Shown here in pieces: positions 60,234-64,000 of a stretch of 64,000 nt of DNA. Positions within the stretch are counted from its first letter, which is position 1. Each line of letters begins with the position of its first letter. A program made the position numbers and the translations under genes. This stretch comes from Lachnospira pectinoschiza (GTDB lineage: Bacteria; Bacillota; Clostridia; Lachnospirales; Lachnospiraceae). The stretch lies in assembly GCF_020564355.1 (NCBI RefSeq), contig NZ_JAJCRR010000001.1:372001-436000 (forward strand). The letters run 5' to 3'. The notes below the pieces were generated by a model, which searched no databases, had not been told where the DNA came from, and saw only the letters and a program-made list of their open reading frames with translations.

Positions 60234-63200
60234 ATTTTTTGAAGTATTTAAAACACTCCGCCTGCCGGAGGAACTGGGCAGTTATCTGGCAGATACGGAA
60301 GTGACAAGAGTATCCAAAACATCGACCAATACGCTTGCGCGTGTATATTTAAAAAGTGACAGGCTGATAGGAAAGCCTGTCATTTATAAAACAGAGGATG
60401 CCTTAAAAAAGCAGGTTTTCCGTATGAAAAATATGGACGTGCGGATTATCGACCGGTATCATCTGTCCAAGCAGTACACGCCGGTAACGATTATGGAAGT
60501 ATACTATGACAGTATTTTGTTTGAACTTGAAAAATACTGGACACTGGAATATAATCTGCTGAAAAACTCGTCCTGGGAATTTGAGGAAGAAGACCGTCTG
60601 GTTTTAGAACTGGAGGATGGCTTCCTTGCAAGAACCTATGCGGATTCTTTGGCAGATTATTTTCATAAGGTTTTCTTAAACCGCTTCGGTTTTGAGATTG
60701 ATGTGGTATACCGCTATAAGACGAAAAACGGCAGCCATTACCAAAAAGAAAACGAGCATAAGTTAAACCTGCGTGTAAAGCAGATTCAGCAGAAAATGGA
60801 AGCGGCAACGGGCAGTCCTGCCGCGGCGGCAGCTGCGGTTCTGGAAAAAAAGTCCGGTGCGGAAAATAAGAAAAAAGCCGCAGGCAAAGAAGCGGCCATA
60901 CAGACAGCTGCAAAGGTGGCAGGCCCTATACAGGGCAAAAGCTTTGGCGGACAGGAAAACAGAAGCTTTTCAAGAAATGATAAATTTTATAAAAAACCGT
61001 CCAACGATGACGTTTTATACGGCAGGGATTTTGATGAAGAACCGATGCCGATAGAACAGATTGATACGGCGCTTGGAGAAGTTGTTATTTCCGGCATGAT
61101 CCGGAAGGTCGAGGAGCGGGAAATCCGCAATGAGCGGACAATTATGATGTTTGACATTACGGATTTTACGGATACCATTACGGTAAAAATCTTTGTCCGC
61201 AACGAACAGCTTCCGGAAATGCGGGAATTTATCAAAAAGAAAAATTTTATCAAAGTCAAAGGTATTGCGGCGCTTGACCGCTACGACCAGGAAATTTCCA
61301 TTGCAAACGTGTCCGGTATCCGCAAGTCTTACGACAACCGTGAAGTGCGCAACGACCTTGCCCTCAACAAAAGAGTCGAGCTGCATTGCCATACCAAGAT
61401 GAGTGATATGGATGGGGTATCAAGTGTCAGTGACATCATGCGGCAGGCAATCCGCTGGGGACACAAAGCCCTTGCGATTACAGACCACGGCGTTGTACAG
61501 GCATTTACAGAAGCCTATCATACATTAAAAGATATTCAGGGCGATTATAAGAAAAAAGGCGAGAAGCTGGATTTTAAATTGATTTACGGTGTGGAAGCCT
61601 ATCTTGTAGACGATACCAAGCAGATTGTTACAAATCCAAAGGGGCAGCAGTTTACGGATACATATGTCGTATTTGACCTGGAAACCACCGGATTTTCGGC
61701 GGAAGCCGACCGCATTATTGAAATCGGTGCGGTAAAAATCACGGACGGAAAAATCGTGGACAAGTTCAGTACATTTGTTAATCCGCAGATACCGATTTCG
61801 TTCAGAATTGAGAAGCTGACCGGTATCACTGATGCCATGGTGCTTTCGGCACCAACCATAGAAACGGTCTTAAAAGAGTTTCTGGACTTCTGCGGCGATG
61901 CCGTACTGGTAGCACACAACGCGGAATTTGATACCAGCTTTATTGCCAACAAGGCGCAGAAACAGGGGATTACCGTAAACAATACAATTCTGGATACGGT
62001 ACTTCTGGCACAGTTTGTCATACCGAACCTGCACAATTATAAGCTGGATACGCTCTGCAAGCATCTGGGTGTATCCCTGGAAAACCACCACAGGGCGGTC
62101 GATGATGCGGGCGCAACGGCAGATGCCTTTATCAAACTGATTGAAATGTTAAAGGAGCGGGACATTTTCGATTTGGAAATGCTCAATGAAAAGGGTAAGC
62201 TCGATGTGGATTCCATCCGTAAGCTGCATCAGTACCACTGTATTATTTTGGCGGCAAATGAAACGGGCAGAATCAATCTGTACCGTTTGATTTCAGCGTC
62301 CCACCTGACCTATTTCAGCCGTTTTCCGAAAATTCCGAAAAGTCTTGTCAACCAGTACCGTGACGGGCTGATTGTTGGAAGTGCGTGTGAAGCCGGAGAG
62401 TTATTCCGTGCGATGTTAAGTGGCCGTTCCGATGCGGAAATTGCAAGAATCGTAAACTTCTATGACTATCTGGAGGTTCAGCCGATTGGCAACAACCACT
62501 TTATGATAGAAAAAGAAGACTGCTATGTGCAGAATGAAGAAGATCTGCGTGATTTAAACCGCAGGGTCGTGGCACTCGGATCGAAATTTCACAAGCCGGT
62601 TGTGGCAACGTGTGACGTGCATTTTCTAAATCCCGAAGATGAAATCTACCGCCGTATCATTATGGCGGGAAAGGGCTTTGATGACGCGGACAATCAGGCA
62701 CCGCTGTATCTGCATACCACGGAGGAAATGCTGCACGAGTTTGACTACTTAGGCAGCGAAAAAGCCTATGAGATTGTCGTGGAAAATACGAATAAAATCA
62801 TGAACCTGTGCGAGGAAATTTCTCCGGTACGCCCGGATAAGTGTCCGCCGGTCATTGAAAATTCCGATGAAATGCTGCGTAAAATCTGTCATGACAGAGC
62901 GCATGAAATTTACGGTCCAGAGCTTCCGCAGATTGTAACGGAGCGTCTGGACAGGGAATTAAATTCCATTATTTCAAACGGCTATTCCGTAATGTACATC
63001 ATTGCGCAGAAGCTGGTGTGGAAGTCCAATGATGACGGTTATCTGGTAGGTTCGCGGGGGTCGGTCGGTTCGTCCTTTGCGGCAACCATGGCGGGTATTA
63101 CGGAGGTAAACCCCTTAAGTCCGCATTATCTGTGTCCGAAATGTTTTTACAATGAATTTTATTCGGAAGACGTTAAGAAATTTGCGGGCGGTGCGGGGTG

Positions 63201-64000
63201 TGACATGCCCGATAAAATCTGTCCAAACTGCGGACATAAGCTTAATAAACTCGGATTTGACATTCCGTTTGAAACATTCCTTGGATTTAAGGGAAATAAA
63301 GAGCCGGATATCGACTTAAACTTTTCCAATGAATATCAGAGTAAGGCACACGCATTTACCGAGGTTATCTTTGGAAAAGGACAGACATTTAAAGCGGGAA
63401 CAATCGGTACGGTTGCCGAAAAGACGGCATACGGCTTTGTAATGAAATATTTTGCGGATAAATCCGAAAAAACAGGCCATCCGATTGTAAAGCGCCGGTG
63501 TGAAATTGAGCGTATTTCAGAGGGGTGTACGGATATCCGAAGAACCACCGGACAGCATCCGGGCGGTATCGTTGTACTGCCAATCGGTGAGGAAATTCAT
63601 TCATTTACACCGGTACAGCATCCTGCCAACGATATGAAAACGTCGATTACAACGACCCATTTCGATTACCACAGCATTGACCACAACCTGTTAAAACTCG
63701 ATATTTTAGGACATTTAGACCCGACGATGATTCGTATGCTGCAGGATTTAACAGGGCTTGACCCACTTGAAATTCCGCTGGATTCCAAAGAAGTCATGTC
63801 ACTGTTTCAGAATACATCGGCACTTGGAATTACACCACAAGACATCGGCGGCTGTAAGCTGGGGGCGCTCGGTATCCCGGAATTCGGTACGGATTTTGCC
63901 ATGCAGATGTTAATTGACACCAAACCACAGTATTTTTCGGATCTGGTCCGTATTGCCGGTCTGGCCCATGGTACTGATGTATGGCTTGGCAATGCACAGA
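60226..64000 (+). CDS. polC: DNA polymerase III alpha subunit PolC, 3' partial
   Basis: The frame starts at GTG 60226, with GGGGTGG 5 nt upstream, and remains open to the window end (about 1258 residues of roughly 1450-1500). Domains in order: N-terminal domain, OB fold (about 290-380), PHP domain (HCHTKMSDMDGVSSVSDIM near residue 387), inserted 3'-5' exonuclease (VVFDLETTGFSAEADRIIEI near 481), rest of PHP, then the polymerase palm with VGSRGSVGSSFAATMAG (about 941), a Cys4-type zinc site (CPKCFYNEFY...CPNCGHKL) and PDIDLNFS (about 1027). It is the replicative polymerase of low-GC Gram-positives, with built-in proofreading. Confidence 0.95.
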   Translation, partial: MYKFFEVFKTLRLPEELGSYLADTEVTRVSKTSTNTLARVYLKSDRLIGKPVIYKTEDALKKQVFRMKNMDVRIIDRYHLSKQYTPVTIMEVYYDSILFELEKYWTLEYNLLKNSSWEFEEEDRLVLELEDGFLARTYADSLADYFHKVFLNRFGFEIDVVYRYKTKNGSHYQKENEHKLNLRVKQIQQKMEAATGSPAAAAAAVLEKKSGAENKKKAAGKEAAIQTAAKVAGPIQGKSFGGQENRSFSRNDKFYKKPSNDDVLYGRDFDEEPMPIEQIDTALGEVVISGMIRKVEEREIRNERTIMMFDITDFTDTITVKIFVRNEQLPEMREFIKKKNFIKVKGIAALDRYDQEISIANVSGIRKSYDNREVRNDLALNKRVELHCHTKMSDMDGVSSVSDIMRQAIRWGHKALAITDHGVVQAFTEAYHTLKDIQGDYKKKGEKLDFKLIYGVEAYLVDDTKQIVTNPKGQQFTDTYVVFDLETTGFSAEADRIIEIGAVKITDGKIVDKFSTFVNPQIPISFRIEKLTGITDAMVLSAPTIETVLKEFLDFCGDAVLVAHNAEFDTSFIANKAQKQGITVNNTILDTVLLAQFVIPNLHNYKLDTLCKHLGVSLENHHRAVDDAGATADAFIKLIEMLKERDIFDLEMLNEKGKLDVDSIRKLHQYHCIILAANETGRINLYRLISASHLTYFSRFPKIPKSLVNQYRDGLIVGSACEAGELFRAMLSGRSDAEIARIVNFYDYLEVQPIGNNHFMIEKEDCYVQNEEDLRDLNRRVVALGSKFHKPVVATCDVHFLNPEDEIYRRIIMAGKGFDDADNQAPLYLHTTEEMLHEFDYLGSEKAYEIVVENTNKIMNLCEEISPVRPDKCPPVIENSDEMLRKICHDRAHEIYGPELPQIVTERLDRELNSIISNGYSVMYIIAQKLVWKSNDDGYLVGSRGSVGSSFAATMAGITEVNPLSPHYLCPKCFYNEFYSEDVKKFAGGAGCDMPDKICPNCGHKLNKLGFDIPFETFLGFKGNKEPDIDLNFSNEYQSKAHAFTEVIFGKGQTFKAGTIGTVAEKTAYGFVMKYFADKSEKTGHPIVKRRCEIERISEGCTDIRRTTGQHPGGIVVLPIGEEIHSFTPVQHPANDMKTSITTTHFDYHSIDHNLLKLDILGHLDPTMIRMLQDLTGLDPLEIPLDSKEVMSLFQNTSALGITPQDIGGCKLGALGIPEFGTDFAMQMLIDTKPQYFSDLVRIAGLAHGTDVWLGNAQ

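Overview
The window comes from the chromosome of a motile, low-to-mid GC Gram-positive bacterium of the Clostridia, most likely a Lachnospiraceae member related to Roseburia, Agathobacter or Lachnospira. The reasons are the Firmicutes gene orders (an IreB/RuvX/DUF1292 block, codY followed by flgB, fla/che followed by rpsB-tsf), PolC, CodY, a sigma-K-type factor, FliY and CheC/CheD chemotaxis, and AGGAGG-type ribosome binding sites. Species assignment is inference. All genes I can support lie on the + strand. I see no tRNA, rRNA, CRISPR array, insertion sequence or prophage.

Region 1 (1-6.3 kb) holds IreB, RuvX, DUF1292, RNase J, a YlbF-family protein, a truncated MltG-like membrane protein, an O-methyltransferase (TrmR-like) and a U32 peptidase-family tRNA hydroxylase. 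This follows the Bacillus yrzL-yrrK-yrzB-yrrL-yrrM-yrrN order, with RNase J and YlbF inserted and MltG reduced to its small N-terminal domain. An unusual three-hairpin element sits before the U32 gene. A sigma-K-type factor without a pro-sequence follows.

Region 2 (6.3-16.2 kb) holds an Xaa-Pro aminopeptidase, an unrecognised membrane protein, a degenerate PilT-like ATPase, a ComM/YifB ATPase, a frameshifted dprA, topA and codY. CodY has its own promoter and a possible CodY box.

Region 3 (16.2-50.5 kb) is one long fla/che cluster: flgB-flgC-fliE-fliF-fliG-fliH-fliI-fliJ-motE-fliK-flgD-(TIGR02530)-flgE-flbD-motA-motB-fliL-fliM-fliY-cheY-fliO-fliP-fliQ-fliR-flhB-flhA-flhF-flhG-cheB-cheA-cheW-cheC-cheD-(small membrane protein)-fliA. 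It builds the basal body, export apparatus, hook, stator and switch, and the chemotaxis relay, and ends with the flagellar sigma factor. A less known tail follows: a FapA/DUF342 protein, a 103-residue polar protein, a SwrB-like membrane protein with a C-terminal helix-turn-helix, and a second MltG-N-terminal-like membrane protein. Promoters precede flgB, perhaps flbD, and flhA. Several strong hairpins without T-runs lie between operon genes.

Region 4 (50.5-64 kb) is the housekeeping cluster rpsB-tsf-(bactofilin)-pyrH-frr-uppS-cdsA-dxr-rseP-ispG-polC. It covers translation factors, isoprenoid and phospholipid synthesis and replication. A strong promoter and a foldable leader precede rpsB, terminators follow rpsB, tsf and frr, and polC runs off the end of the window.

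The best candidates for undescribed biology are the hairpin/pseudoknot-like element before the U32 gene, the accessory module between fliA and rpsB, and the degenerate PilT-like ATPase beside an unknown membrane protein, comM and a broken dprA.
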